Assembly (NCBI GenBank): GCA_036504215.1
Contig: DASXVO010000040.1
Location: 124,001-188,000, forward strand
From: Vicinamibacterales bacterium
GTDB taxonomy: Bacteria > Acidobacteriota > Vicinamibacteria > Vicinamibacterales > Fen-181
Direction of reading: 5' to 3'
Length of the DNA stretch: 64,000 nucleotides
A program made the translations under genes and the position numbers. Positions 20,210 through 29,894 of the stretch are shown in pieces (the first letter of the stretch is position 1; every line of letters begins with the position of its first letter). Below the pieces are notes generated by a model. That model saw nothing but the letters and a program-made list of their open reading frames with translations, ran no database searches and was not told where the DNA came from.

Positions 20210-20317
20210 TCGTCAGATAATCGTCAGGCATCCGGCCCTAATCGTCAGATGTGCGGTTGGGCTGGGCAACCAAGCTAATCGTCAGCTAACCGTCAGACGA
20301 CGCACTGAAATCGTCAG
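20207..20317 (+). promoter_or_regulatory. six-copy TAATCGTCAG operator-like array
   Basis: Six copies of a 10-base motif, all in the same direction: exact TAATCGTCAG at 20207, 20218, 20239 and 20276; TAACCGTCAG at 20287; AAATCGTCAG at 20308. Start-to-start spacings are 11, 21, 37, 11 and 21, so the three-copy set repeats with a 69-base period. 11 and 21 bases are one and two helical turns, placing the sites of each set on one DNA face. The array starts at the stop codon of the DUF4062-HTH gene and ends 29 bases before the next possible start. It is most simply an operator for that HTH protein. Confidence 0.8.
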
Positions 20318-20345
20318 ATGCCCATGCTGAGTCCGGGAGCTCGCT

Positions 20346-21002
20346 ATGGCCGGGGCCCCTTCCGTCGCCAGCTGGGATGACGCGCGTCAGCTACGATTTC
20401 TCGGAGCTTCCATCGCGGGCAACCAGCCCGACCGAGCGCAACTGCGACCGAAGAGCGATGGGGTGGAGGCGGAGATGGCGGATGAGACATGGGCCGACAC
20501 GCTACGCGCAATCGATCAGGGTCTCGGGGAAGCTCTGAAGGCCCTCTACGAATCCCCGAACGCGAGCGACCTACGGCCCGAGTTGGGCAATCGCTTGTCT
20601 GAGATCAGGAGCCGGTGCGAAACGCTGTTTCATCGGCTGGTCTGGGAACCAACTGGGCGGTTGACGTCCGGCTTACCCCTTTCGCGAGAGCAGTACCACC
20701 TGTTGGCGGCACAGGGATGCACGTGGGCAGACAACAAGATGGTCGGTCTGTCGCCGTACACAGACTTCGAGGTCGCAGAGTTCTTCGATTACGAGGACGA
20801 AGAACGATCCTGCCGAATCGACCCCGCCCTTCCGCTTCCTCCGGGACAGATCAAACTCAAATTCGGAGTCTCTCCCGAGAAGCTCAGATTCAACGCACTT
20901 CGTCCCGAGCAGCGCCGCTTCTTCGAGGAGCACTTGCCAGAGGTCGCCGCGAGATTCGCGCGCGAAGCGCCGACGCCCCCTTCTGACAGAGGAGCGGAAT
21001 GA
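20346..21002 (+). CDS. hypothetical acidic protein in the methyltransferase module
   Basis: An unrecognised protein of 218 residues; it could instead start at 20475 (MADETWADTL, 175 residues), because the first 43 residues have no distinctive features. The body has helices (LGEALKALYE, GNRLSEIRSRCETLFHRLVWE), then PLSREQYHLLAAQG and an acidic block FDYEDEERSCR. The stop overlaps the methyltransferase start (ATGA), tying it to that gene. A small partner or inhibitor of the methyltransferase is a reasonable guess only. Confidence 0.55.
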   Translation: MAGAPSVASWDDARQLRFLGASIAGNQPDRAQLRPKSDGVEAEMADETWADTLRAIDQGLGEALKALYESPNASDLRPELGNRLSEIRSRCETLFHRLVWEPTGRLTSGLPLSREQYHLLAAQGCTWADNKMVGLSPYTDFEVAEFFDYEDEERSCRIDPALPLPPGQIKLKFGVSPEKLRFNALRPEQRRFFEEHLPEVAARFAREAPTPPSDRGAE

Positions 21003-23890
21003 CGAAGAAGCTCATCGAGGTGGCGCTGCCCCTCGACGCCATCAACGTGGCCTCGGCCCGCGAGAAGTCCATCCGGCACGGGCACCCGAGCACGTTGCAC
21101 CTGTGGTGGGCGCGTCGGCCGTTGGCAGCCGCGCGGGCGGTGATCTTCGCCCAGATGGTGGATGACCCTTCGGCCCATCCTGATCTCTTTCCAACCGAGA
21201 AGAAGCAGGAGAAGGAACGCCAGCGGCTGTTCGAAATCATCAAGGACCTGGTGAAGTGGGAGAACACCACCAACGAGGAGGTGCTGGAGGCCGCCCGGGC
21301 GGAAATCTGGCAGAGCTGGCGATACACCTGCGCGGAAAACGCTGACCACCCTCGGGCGAAGGAGCTGTTCGACCGCTACAAGCTGCCGGCGTTTCACGAT
21401 CCCTTTGCCGGCGGCGGTTCGCTGCCTCTCGAGGCGCAACGACTCGGGCTGGAGAGCTACGCGAGCGACCTGAACCCGGTGGCGGTCCTGATCAACAAGG
21501 CGATGATCGAGATCCCGCCAAAGTTCGCAGGCCGGCCACCGGTCAACCCCGACGTGCGCGCGGACAAGAGACTGTTCGACAGGAAGTGGAAGGACGCCGA
21601 AGGGCTCGCCGCGGACGTTCGCTACTACGGGAAGTGGATGCGCGACGAAGCCGAGAAGCGCATCGGCCACCTCTACCCGAAGATCGAGATCACCGCGGAG
21701 ATGGCGACGGAGCGCGACGACCTGAAGCCGCTTGTTGGCCAGAAGCTGACCGTGATCGCCTGGCTCTGGGCGCGAACGGTGAAGAGCCCAAATCCGGCGT
21801 TCGCGCATGTAGACGTCCCGCTCACCACGACGTTTACCCTCGGCATCAAGCCTGGCAAGGAAGCATTTATTGCGCCGGTCGTAGAGGGTGGCCGCTACCG
21901 CTTTTCCGTGAAGGTGGGTCAGCCAACGGACGCTGACGCGACGAAGAAGGGAACCAAGCTCACGGGTGCTAACTTCGTATGTCTAATGTCGGGAGCGCCG
22001 ATTGGGGGAGATTACATCAGGGCTGAGGCCAGGGCAGGGCGTATGGGCGAACGGCTGATGGCCACTGTCGCCGAAGGACACGGCTTCCGTGTCTACCTGA
22101 CGCCGAACGAGGCGGCCGAAGGCCTTGCGCGTCACGCAAAGCCAGTGTGGAAGCCTGACGTCGAGTTCTTTCAGCAGGCGCTCGGCTTTCGCGTAGGAAA
22201 CTATGGGATGACGAGGTGGAGCGACATCTTCACATCTCGCCAACTTGTGGCGCTGACGACGTTCGCCGACATGGTCCACGAGGCACGCGAACGAGTCCAG
22301 CGGGACGCGACGGCAGCGCGTCTCCCCGATGACGGCAAGCCCATCCTCGCCGGAGGCACCGGTGTTACCGCCTATGCTGACGCTGTCGCCACGTATCTCG
22401 GATTGGCGACGGCCCGGTACTCAAATGCGTGCTCGACCTTGTGCTCGTGGAATCCGGGGGAGAAGAAGGAGGACATTCGATTCACGTTCAGTCGGCAAGC
22501 GCTGTCCATGACTTGGGACTTCGCCGAGGGGAACCCGTTCAGTTCTTCCTCGGGTAACTTCTCGGACAACTTCGACACGTGGCTTTACAAAGCGCTGCTC
22601 TTTCTTCCTCACGCAACTGCACCTGGCACTGCAATTCAAGCCGATGCATCCTCTCAGGCTGTCTCCGTTGGGAAGGTGGTCTCGACCGACCCGCCGTACT
22701 ACGACAACATCGGCTACGCTGACCTGTCGGACTTCTTCTACATATGGCAGCGTCGGTCGCTGAACAGCATTCTGCCCGACATCTTCACGACACTTGCGGT
22801 CCCGAAGATCGAGGAATTGGTAGCCACCCCCCATCGCCACGGGAGCAAGGACAGTGCCGAGGCTTTCTTTCTTGCTGGCATGACCCAGGCGATGCATCGG
22901 CTCGCGGAGCAGTCTCATCCCGCATTTCCGGTCACGGTCTACTATGCCTTCAAGCAGGCTGAAAGCGACGATGCAGCAGGAACGGCGAGTACCGGCTGGG
23001 ACACGTTTCTAGAGGCAGTGATCCACGCGGGGTTCGCAATTACCGGCACGTGGCCGATGCGGACAGAGCGCGATGTTCGTGGCCGGGGCATCGGCAGTAA
23101 CGCCTTGGCGTCTAGCATTATCCTCGTCTGCCGCCACCGTGGGGCCACTGCACCGACCGCCACGCGTCGCGAGTTCACCTCCACGCTGAAGGCGGAACTA
23201 CCGACCGCCCTCGGTCTCCTGCAACGCGGAAACATCGCGCCCGTCGACCTCGCCCAAGCCGCCATCGGTCCCGGCATGGCGGTCTACACCCGGTATGCGA
23301 AGGTCCTCGATGCCGAGGGCAGGCCCTTGTCGGTTCGCGACGCGCTGGCGCTTATCAACCAAACCCTTGACGACGCGCTGGCCGAGCAAGAGGGCGACCT
23401 GGATGGCGACAGCCGCTGGGCGCTGGCGTGGTTCGAGCAGTCCGGCTTCTCGGAGGGCGATTTCGGCGTCGCGGATGTGCTCGCACGTGCAAAGAACACC
23501 GCAGTCCAGGGCCTGGTGGAGGCGGGCATTGTCGCGGCCGGCCGCGGGAAGGTGCGTCTCCTGAAGCCCAGCGAACTGCCGGACGACTGGGATCCTGCGA
23601 CGGACAAACGTCTGACGGCCTGGGAGATCGTGCACCACCTGATTCGAGTACTTGAAGCAGGTGGTGAAGGTGACGCTGCAACGCTGGCGGCGAAGCTCGG
23701 GAGCAAGGCAGAGACCGCGCGGGAGCTGTGTTACCGGCTCTACACCTTGTGCGAGCGCAAGAAACGAGCGCCCGAAGCGCTCGCCTACAACGCGCTGGTC
23801 CAGAGCTGGCCCGAGATCACGCGTCTCGCGCGCGAGAGCGGCAAGGTCGAGGCCGCAGAGCCGACGCTCTTTGGGGAGAACGAGGAATAG
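20999..23890 (+). CDS. DUF1156 adenine-type DNA methyltransferase
   Basis: A 963-residue methyltransferase. The N-terminus is DUF1156: LIEVALPLDAINVASAREK and HPSTLHLWWARRPLAAARA. AdoMet-binding motif I is HDPFAGGGSLPLEAQRLG (D134). Catalytic motif IV is TDPPYYDNIGYADL (DPPY at 564-567), as in N6-adenine/N4-cytosine amino-methyltransferases. The C-terminal 250 residues are helical, with GDFGVADVLARAKNT. Large DUF1156 methylases are found in DISARM-related and other anti-phage arrays, where they mark self DNA. It lies next to HEPN-DUF499 with a 3-base gap. Confidence 0.88.
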   Translation: MTKKLIEVALPLDAINVASAREKSIRHGHPSTLHLWWARRPLAAARAVIFAQMVDDPSAHPDLFPTEKKQEKERQRLFEIIKDLVKWENTTNEEVLEAARAEIWQSWRYTCAENADHPRAKELFDRYKLPAFHDPFAGGGSLPLEAQRLGLESYASDLNPVAVLINKAMIEIPPKFAGRPPVNPDVRADKRLFDRKWKDAEGLAADVRYYGKWMRDEAEKRIGHLYPKIEITAEMATERDDLKPLVGQKLTVIAWLWARTVKSPNPAFAHVDVPLTTTFTLGIKPGKEAFIAPVVEGGRYRFSVKVGQPTDADATKKGTKLTGANFVCLMSGAPIGGDYIRAEARAGRMGERLMATVAEGHGFRVYLTPNEAAEGLARHAKPVWKPDVEFFQQALGFRVGNYGMTRWSDIFTSRQLVALTTFADMVHEARERVQRDATAARLPDDGKPILAGGTGVTAYADAVATYLGLATARYSNACSTLCSWNPGEKKEDIRFTFSRQALSMTWDFAEGNPFSSSSGNFSDNFDTWLYKALLFLPHATAPGTAIQADASSQAVSVGKVVSTDPPYYDNIGYADLSDFFYIWQRRSLNSILPDIFTTLAVPKIEELVATPHRHGSKDSAEAFFLAGMTQAMHRLAEQSHPAFPVTVYYAFKQAESDDAAGTASTGWDTFLEAVIHAGFAITGTWPMRTERDVRGRGIGSNALASSIILVCRHRGATAPTATRREFTSTLKAELPTALGLLQRGNIAPVDLAQAAIGPGMAVYTRYAKVLDAEGRPLSVRDALALINQTLDDALAEQEGDLDGDSRWALAWFEQSGFSEGDFGVADVLARAKNTAVQGLVEAGIVAAGRGKVRLLKPSELPDDWDPATDKRLTAWEIVHHLIRVLEAGGEGDAATLAAKLGSKAETARELCYRLYTLCERKKRAPEALAYNALVQSWPEITRLARESGKVEAAEPTLFGENEE

Positions 23891-23893
23891 CCC

Positions 23894-26800
23894 ATGGCCA
23901 TCACCAACCACGAACGCGTCGGCAAGGCGCTGGATCTGCTGAAGGCCGGCCTGGGACCCTTCGTCGAGCGCGAGTTCGCGAGTGTCTATCAGGGACGGGC
24001 CGCGGCGGAGGCCGCTCGGTTCCTCGGCGACGACCGGCTCAACGCGAAGCGTCCGATTGCCGAATGGGACGCGGCGGCGCTCCTGAAGTTCATGTGGGAG
24101 ACGTGGAACGACGTCTTTCGCCGCACGCTGGGTCCCGCCGAACGGAGTCTCCTCTCTGAACTCCGCGACCACCGGAACAAGTGGGCGCACCAGCAGACGT
24201 TCTCGAGCGACGACGCCTATCGCGCGCTGGATTCTGCAGGGCGGCTGCTGGCCGCCGTGTCGGCGCCGCAATCGGACGAGATCGAACGAATCAAGATGGA
24301 GCTGCTGCGCCTGCGCTTCGATGAGCAGGTGCGCAGTGAGAAGCGCAAGACGGCCGGCATCGCGATCGAGAGCGCGACCACCGGCCTGCTGAAGCCCTGG
24401 CGTGAGGTCGTGACACCGCATCGGGACGTCGCGAGCGGCCTCTATCAGCAGGCGGAATTCGCGGCCGATCTCTGGCAGGTCCACCTCGGCGAGGGCACCG
24501 CGGAGTACAAGGACCCGGTCGAGTTCTTCCGCCGCACCTACCTGACGGAGAGCCTGAAGGCCATGCTCTCCGGAGCGGTTCGGCGTCTGGCCGGCAAAGG
24601 CGGCGACCCGGTCGTCCAGCTCCAGACGAACTTCGGCGGTGGCAAGACGCACTCGATGCTGGCGCTCTATCACCTCTTCTCCGGCATCGCGCCCAGCGAC
24701 CTGCCGGGAATCGACGTGGTGATGCAGGCGGCTGATGCCACGACGCTCGCGAGCCCACGTCGGGTGGTCCTGGTTGGCAACAAGATCTCGCCGGGCAATC
24801 CCGGCGTCAAGCCGGACGGCACAGTCGTCCGGACGCTTTGGGGAGAGCTGGCCTGGCAGCTCGGCGGCAAGAAGGCGTTCGCGCGGATTCAAGCCGACGA
24901 TGAGAAGGCGACGAGCCCGGGCGATGCGCTGCGCGAGTTGTTCAAGGAGTACGGGCCGTGCCTGATTCTGATCGATGAGTGGGTGGCCTACGCACGGCAG
25001 CTTCACGACCAGAGCGACTTGCCGGCCGGCGGGTTCGAAACCCAGTTCACCTTCGCCCAGGTGCTGACTGAGTCGGCCAAGCTGGCCAAGAACTGCCTCC
25101 TGGTCATCAGCCTGCCGGCTTCCGACACCACCGGCTCGCCCCACACCCAGGCCAACGACGTGGAGGTTGGTGGACAGCGTGGACGGGAGGCGCTCGATCG
25201 CCTGCGGAACGTCGTCGGGCGTCTCGAGTCGTCGTGGCGGCCTGCGAGCGCCGAGGAGGGTTTCGAGATCGTGCGTCGGCGTCTGTTCGAGCCACTGGCG
25301 ACCGATGCCCAGTTCAGGGACCGGGACGTGGTCGCGCGAGCGTTCGCCGACTTCTACCGCGCGCAGCACCAGGAGTTCCCCCCGGAATGCCGCGACGCCG
25401 AGTACGAGAAACGGATCAGGGCCGCCTATCCGATCCACCCGGAGATCTTTGACCGGCTCTACGCCGACTGGTCCACCCTGGTGAAGTTCCAGCGCACCCG
25501 GGGTGTGCTGCGCCTGATGGCCGCGGTGATCCACAGCCTGTGGGAAAAGGGGGACCGGAACCCGCTGATCCTCCCGGCGAACATCTCGATCGACGAGACG
25601 CGCGTGCAGTTCGAGTTGACGCGCTACCTGTCCGACAACTGGGTCCCGGTGATCGAGAAAGACGTGGACGGTCCGAACTCGCTCCCGTTGCGGATGGACG
25701 GGGAAGTGCCGAACCTCGGCAAACACGCCGCCTGCCGGCGCGTGGCGCGGACCATCTACCTGGGGTCGGCGCCGACCGCCGCTGCCGCTCACCGAGGCCT
25801 CGAGGATCGGCGGGTCAAGCTTGGATGCGTGATGCCTGGCGAGTCGCCCGCGGTGTTCGGCGATGCGCTGAGGCGGCTCGCCGGCGCGGCCACCTACCTC
25901 TATCAGGATGGTCCCCGCTATTGGTACTCGACGCAGCCCACGGTCACCAAACTCGCGGAGGACCGCGCCGAGCAGCTCAAGCGCGATCCCGACAAGGTGG
26001 TTCAGGAATTGGACCAGCGACTGCGCAGGGACTTGCAGCACAAGGGCGACTTCAGCCGCATCCATCCGATGCCGCAGTCGGGCCAAGACGTGCCGGATGA
26101 CCTCGACGCGAGGCTCGTCGTGCTCGGTGTCGACTATGCCTACACGAAGGAGCCAGGGAGCGCGGCCGAGACCAAGGCCCGGGCGATTCTGGAATCGCGC
26201 GGGGGAGCGCCGCGACTCTATCGCAATGCCCTGGTGGTCCTGGCGGCGGACAAGACGCGGCTTCAGGATCTCGACGAGGCGGTACGGCGCTTCCTCGCCT
26301 GGGAGTCCATCCTGGCGGAGAAAGTGGTTCTCAATCTCGATCCGCAGCAGGTCAAGCAGGCCGAGACTCAGAGAAGCGCGGCGGACGGCGCGGTGACGGC
26401 GCGGCTGCCCGAGACCTACCAGTGGCTCCTCGTGCCGGTGCAGTCGTCGCCGCAGGCGGCGATCGAATGGCAGGCGATTCGCCTGTCAGGCCAAGACCCG
26501 CTTGCCGTGCGCGCCAGCAAGAAGCTCCGCAGCGACGAACTGCTGCTCACCGGATTCGCGGCCACCCGGTTGAAGATGGAGCTCGACCGCGTGCCGCTCT
26601 GGCGCGGCAACCACGTGGCGATCAAGCAGCTCGTCGAGGACTTCGGCCGCTACCTCTATCTCCCTCGCCTCCGATCGTCCGCGGTGCTGACGGCGGCCAT
26701 TCAGGACGGCTGCGGTCTCCTGCTCTGGGAACAGGACTCGTTCGCGTACGCGGACAGCTACGACGAGGAGGCCGTGCGCTACCGGGGCCTTTGCGGAGGC

Positions 26801-27214
26801 AAGCAGATCGCGCTCCCGGATGCCGACTCATCCGGGTTGCTCGTGAGACCTGACGTCGCGCAGAAGCAGCTCGAAGCCGCCTCGCCTTCAGCCGGTCCAA
26901 CTCCGACAGGGCCAGGGCCGACGCCGCCAGGACCTACGCCTCCTGGACCGGGCCCGGCCCAACCCACACCGAAACAGGCTCCCAAGCGTTTCCATGGCTC
27001 CGTGAGGCTTGAAGCGGCTCGAGCCGGTCGTGACGCCAGCGTGATTGCCGACGAAGTGATCGCCCACCTCGCCGGTCTGGTGGGCGCGAAGGTGACCGTG
27101 ACGCTCGAAATCGAAGCCGAGATGCCAGGCGGCGCGCCGGAGACGGTGGTGCGAACGGTGACAGAGAACAGCCGGTCGCTGAAGTTCACGAGCCAAGGGT
27201 TCGAGACGGAGTAG
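23894..27214 (+). CDS. Swt1-type HEPN plus DUF499 ATPase
   Basis: An 1106-residue protein. The N-terminal 130 residues match Swt1-type HEPN: LLKAGLGPFVEREF, LLKFMWETWNDVFRRTLG, and the catalytic-like RNKWAH at 94-99. DUF499 follows: VTPHRDVASGLYQQAEFAADLW, then Walker A NFGGGKTHS (K251) and LILIDEWVAYARQL as Walker B. A Pro/Gly linker near 1000-1030 (PTPPGPTPPGPGP) leads to a small C-terminal domain. DUF499 ATPases pair with DUF1156 methylases in anti-phage operons, and the HEPN could give RNA-cleaving effector activity. It is the last gene of the module. Confidence 0.85.
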   Translation: MAITNHERVGKALDLLKAGLGPFVEREFASVYQGRAAAEAARFLGDDRLNAKRPIAEWDAAALLKFMWETWNDVFRRTLGPAERSLLSELRDHRNKWAHQQTFSSDDAYRALDSAGRLLAAVSAPQSDEIERIKMELLRLRFDEQVRSEKRKTAGIAIESATTGLLKPWREVVTPHRDVASGLYQQAEFAADLWQVHLGEGTAEYKDPVEFFRRTYLTESLKAMLSGAVRRLAGKGGDPVVQLQTNFGGGKTHSMLALYHLFSGIAPSDLPGIDVVMQAADATTLASPRRVVLVGNKISPGNPGVKPDGTVVRTLWGELAWQLGGKKAFARIQADDEKATSPGDALRELFKEYGPCLILIDEWVAYARQLHDQSDLPAGGFETQFTFAQVLTESAKLAKNCLLVISLPASDTTGSPHTQANDVEVGGQRGREALDRLRNVVGRLESSWRPASAEEGFEIVRRRLFEPLATDAQFRDRDVVARAFADFYRAQHQEFPPECRDAEYEKRIRAAYPIHPEIFDRLYADWSTLVKFQRTRGVLRLMAAVIHSLWEKGDRNPLILPANISIDETRVQFELTRYLSDNWVPVIEKDVDGPNSLPLRMDGEVPNLGKHAACRRVARTIYLGSAPTAAAAHRGLEDRRVKLGCVMPGESPAVFGDALRRLAGAATYLYQDGPRYWYSTQPTVTKLAEDRAEQLKRDPDKVVQELDQRLRRDLQHKGDFSRIHPMPQSGQDVPDDLDARLVVLGVDYAYTKEPGSAAETKARAILESRGGAPRLYRNALVVLAADKTRLQDLDEAVRRFLAWESILAEKVVLNLDPQQVKQAETQRSAADGAVTARLPETYQWLLVPVQSSPQAAIEWQAIRLSGQDPLAVRASKKLRSDELLLTGFAATRLKMELDRVPLWRGNHVAIKQLVEDFGRYLYLPRLRSSAVLTAAIQDGCGLLLWEQDSFAYADSYDEEAVRYRGLCGGKQIALPDADSSGLLVRPDVAQKQLEAASPSAGPTPTGPGPTPPGPTPPGPGPAQPTPKQAPKRFHGSVRLEAARAGRDASVIADEVIAHLAGLVGAKVTVTLEIEAEMPGGAPETVVRTVTENSRSLKFTSQGFETE

Positions 27215-27303
27215 CCGCCGGCAGAGGACATCGCTCAGGACCAGGGGCTGAGCCGACCCCTCGTACAAAGTCGCGCGGAGCGCAGATGTACCCATTCCTA
27301 CTG

Positions 27304-27357
27304 GCGGATCACTGGGCTGCTACCGATACTCAACATGATCGACAACCGGTGATCCGC
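27304..27357. repeat. 12-bp inverted repeat upstream of Hsp70 gene
   Basis: GCGGATCACTGG (27304-27315) and CCGGTGATCCGC (27346-27357) are complementary at 11 of 12 positions, 30 bases apart. They lie about 120 bases before the Hsp70-like start and 90 after the DUF499 stop. This may be an operator for the next operon or a terminator-like structure without a U tract. Confidence 0.4.
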
Positions 27358-27473
27358 GCGGACGTCCCCCTGCCAGTCTGTGTAGTCCTTTGACGCGCTT
27401 CACCGGCCAGCATCGTTGTTAGCCGGGCTCGGTCCACGATCTATTCAGCGGACTGTCTTTGGGCGGAGAGACC

Positions 27474-29894
27474 ATGGGAAATGACCTTCTGGCCCTATTC
27501 GCGCCGGCCGGTGCGGCTCTGACCGTTCCGAACAAGCCCGTTCGCGCGGTTGGGATTGATCTCGGCACGACGAATTCCACGCTGGCAGAAGTGACGTGGA
27601 TGCCCGGACAGAGGGAGTTTCCGAGCGCCCGCTGCGTAGAAGTAGAGCAAGAGACACTGGAAGGGGTGGCCATTCACACGCTGGTACCCTCAATTGTGGC
27701 GTTCCACGATGGTCGCATGTGGGTTGGGGAGGGAGCCAAGCGATTGCGGGCGAGGGCAGCAGAACTGCAACTGCGCCAGGAGCAGAACCTCTTCTATGAC
27801 TGCAAGAACGACATGGGGGTTCGGAAGACCTACCACCGGGCGCCCGAAGGCTGCCGTAGCGCTGCGGAGGTGGGAGGGCAGGTTCTTCGTTTCCTGAACG
27901 GCTGCGCCGCGAAGGGGGCCGGCGAGCCGGTCAGCCGTGCGGTGGTCACCGTTCCCGCTTCGTTTCAGGCCGCCCAGCGCAAAGACACGCGCGATGCAGC
28001 CTCCAGGGCGGGCATGAACATCAAGGGCGGTGACCTCCTCGACGAGCCGGTGGCCGCCTTTCTCGACTACCTGGTCGGTCACCGCGAGACCTTCGCCGGC
28101 CAGTTGACTGGGCCGAAGAACCTCCTGGTGTTCGACTTCGGCGGTGGCACGTGCGACGTGGCAGTGCTCGCGGTGCAACCGCTCGATCAGGACAGGCTTG
28201 CCGTCTCCCCCAGAGCAGTGTCTCGCTACCATCGGTTGGGCGGCGGGGACATCGATGCGGCAATCCTCTACGAGGTGTTGCTGCCCCAGTTGCTCGAGCA
28301 GAACCCCCTCCCGGGTTTCTCGCCTGGCTTCACCGAAAAGAAGAAGCTCATCGAGCCGGCGCTGCTCGGAATTGCGGAAGCCCTGAAGATAGGGCTCTCA
28401 ATTCAGATCAGGCGGCTTCGCAGCTTCGGAAAGTACGAGACTGCGGACAAGACGCAGATCGTCAAAGTCGTCTCCGGTCAACATCCCTGCAAGGTGGGAG
28501 ACCACAGACTTCTCCTCCAGTCCCCTTCACTGTCAGCCGCCCAGTTTGAAGCCCTACTCAAGCCATTCCTGGACCGGGATTCCCTGACCGCGGTCGATAC
28601 CGAGTACAGGATGACCGCGTCGGTCTTCGCGCCGCTGGACGACGCACTGAACCGAGCCGAATTGAATCGAGGCGACATCGACTTCTGCTTGCTCGTCGGC
28701 GGGAGCACGCTGATACCACAGGTCGAAGACGCGATCCGCGGCTACTTCGTCAATGCGAAGCTGTTGACCTACGAAGGTTCGGACGCCGCCCAGACAGCAG
28801 TCGCCAGAGGTGCCGCCTACCATGCCTTGTCTCTTGCCCTCTTCGGGGTTGGCCTGATTCAACCGGTCTGTCAGGACGACATCTCCATCAGGACGACGTC
28901 TGGTTTGGTGACGCTCGTCCGCAGGGGCACGCGACTTCCGTTTCCGCCGGCGGATGAGTTCGAGAAAGTAACTAGCATTGCTGTCCCAGAATCGGTGCTC
29001 GTCGGAAACTGTGACGTCAAAGTGGAACTCCTCGCGTCGCACGGAGGCGTCAGCCGGACACTTCTCGATGCCTGCTTTGCCGTACCGGGGCCTGTGAACG
29101 AGGGGACTCCCCTGCTTTTGGAATACCGGTACGACCAGAACCAGGTGTTCGACGTGAAGCTGTCGGTCCGAGGGACCGATGCGGCGTTCGACGCCCGGAT
29201 CGAGAGCCCACTCACCAATGTCGTGAATCCCCAGGTTGATCGTCTGAAGATCGCGGAGACCGAGGAGAACCTTCGGCTCGGAAGAGTCGAACGTCATCTC
29301 GTGCCCGATACCTTCGCCGAACTGGCTGGAGCCTACGGCAAGATCGGACAGCATGAGAAGGCGATTGACTACCTGCGCCAGGCCATTCGACAGAGAGGAC
29401 GACCAGACAGCTGGTTGTTGGACAGGTTGGCCGGAGAATATGCAGCGCTCGGGGATGTCGAACGAGCGGAGCGGTTCTACCTCGAAGCGTCGAGATGCTC
29501 CGGTAGCGGAGGCTCGCTCTTCAACCTCTCGCTGTACCAGCATCGTCGCGGGGAAGTGACAAAGGCCGGGGAGAACATCGACGAGGCCCTTAGACGCGAC
29601 CGGAGTGCGCCCTACCTTGTTCAGAAAGCCAGGGTCGCAGATGCGATGGGGGATGCTGTCACCAAGGCGGCGTGTCTGACGGAGGCTCTGACCGCCTTTG
29701 GACAGAACTTGCGGGCGCTGGATGATTGGCGGTTGGCTTGGCTCCAGACCGCAGCTGGGATGCAGGGGGACCGGGAGGCCGAACTGCGGGCACAACAAGA
29801 GCGACAACGACGACTTCAAGGCGAACCCGCAGGGGACCTCGGTGGCAAGCTGCCAATTCTCCTGCCTGCGCTGGAGAGGGGCGGTGCGGCATGA
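27474..29894 (+). CDS. Hsp70-like ATPase with TPR tail
   Basis: An 806-residue Hsp70-family protein. Nucleotide-binding motifs are AVGIDLGTTNS, AVVTVPASFQAAQR, LVFDFGGGTCDVAVL and LLVGGSTLIP. The usual DnaK substrate domain is replaced by a beta-rich part (about 470-600), and the C-terminus (about 610-770) has TPR-like helices (TFAELAGAYGKIGQHEKAIDYL; GEYAALGDVERAERFYLEASR). No DnaJ or GrpE lies nearby. GGAGAG precedes ATG 27474. The stop overlaps the UvrD-like gene (ATGA). Hsp70 homologues fused to TPR and placed beside a helicase are not housekeeping chaperones; a defence sensor or remodelling ATPase is likely. Confidence 0.82.
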   Translation: MGNDLLALFAPAGAALTVPNKPVRAVGIDLGTTNSTLAEVTWMPGQREFPSARCVEVEQETLEGVAIHTLVPSIVAFHDGRMWVGEGAKRLRARAAELQLRQEQNLFYDCKNDMGVRKTYHRAPEGCRSAAEVGGQVLRFLNGCAAKGAGEPVSRAVVTVPASFQAAQRKDTRDAASRAGMNIKGGDLLDEPVAAFLDYLVGHRETFAGQLTGPKNLLVFDFGGGTCDVAVLAVQPLDQDRLAVSPRAVSRYHRLGGGDIDAAILYEVLLPQLLEQNPLPGFSPGFTEKKKLIEPALLGIAEALKIGLSIQIRRLRSFGKYETADKTQIVKVVSGQHPCKVGDHRLLLQSPSLSAAQFEALLKPFLDRDSLTAVDTEYRMTASVFAPLDDALNRAELNRGDIDFCLLVGGSTLIPQVEDAIRGYFVNAKLLTYEGSDAAQTAVARGAAYHALSLALFGVGLIQPVCQDDISIRTTSGLVTLVRRGTRLPFPPADEFEKVTSIAVPESVLVGNCDVKVELLASHGGVSRTLLDACFAVPGPVNEGTPLLLEYRYDQNQVFDVKLSVRGTDAAFDARIESPLTNVVNPQVDRLKIAETEENLRLGRVERHLVPDTFAELAGAYGKIGQHEKAIDYLRQAIRQRGRPDSWLLDRLAGEYAALGDVERAERFYLEASRCSGSGGSLFNLSLYQHRRGEVTKAGENIDEALRRDRSAPYLVQKARVADAMGDAVTKAACLTEALTAFGQNLRALDDWRLAWLQTAAGMQGDREAELRAQQERQRRLQGEPAGDLGGKLPILLPALERGGAA

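Noticed and set aside
20207-20317. CRISPR array
   Set aside because: The repeat unit is 10 bases with fixed helical spacings and without regular 25-40-base spacers; an operator array fits better. No cas genes are in the window.
23198-26086. A 962-residue minus-strand open frame
   Set aside because: It lies entirely opposite the DUF1156 and DUF499 genes, which have clear motifs; its translation is Arg/Leu-rich without family features.
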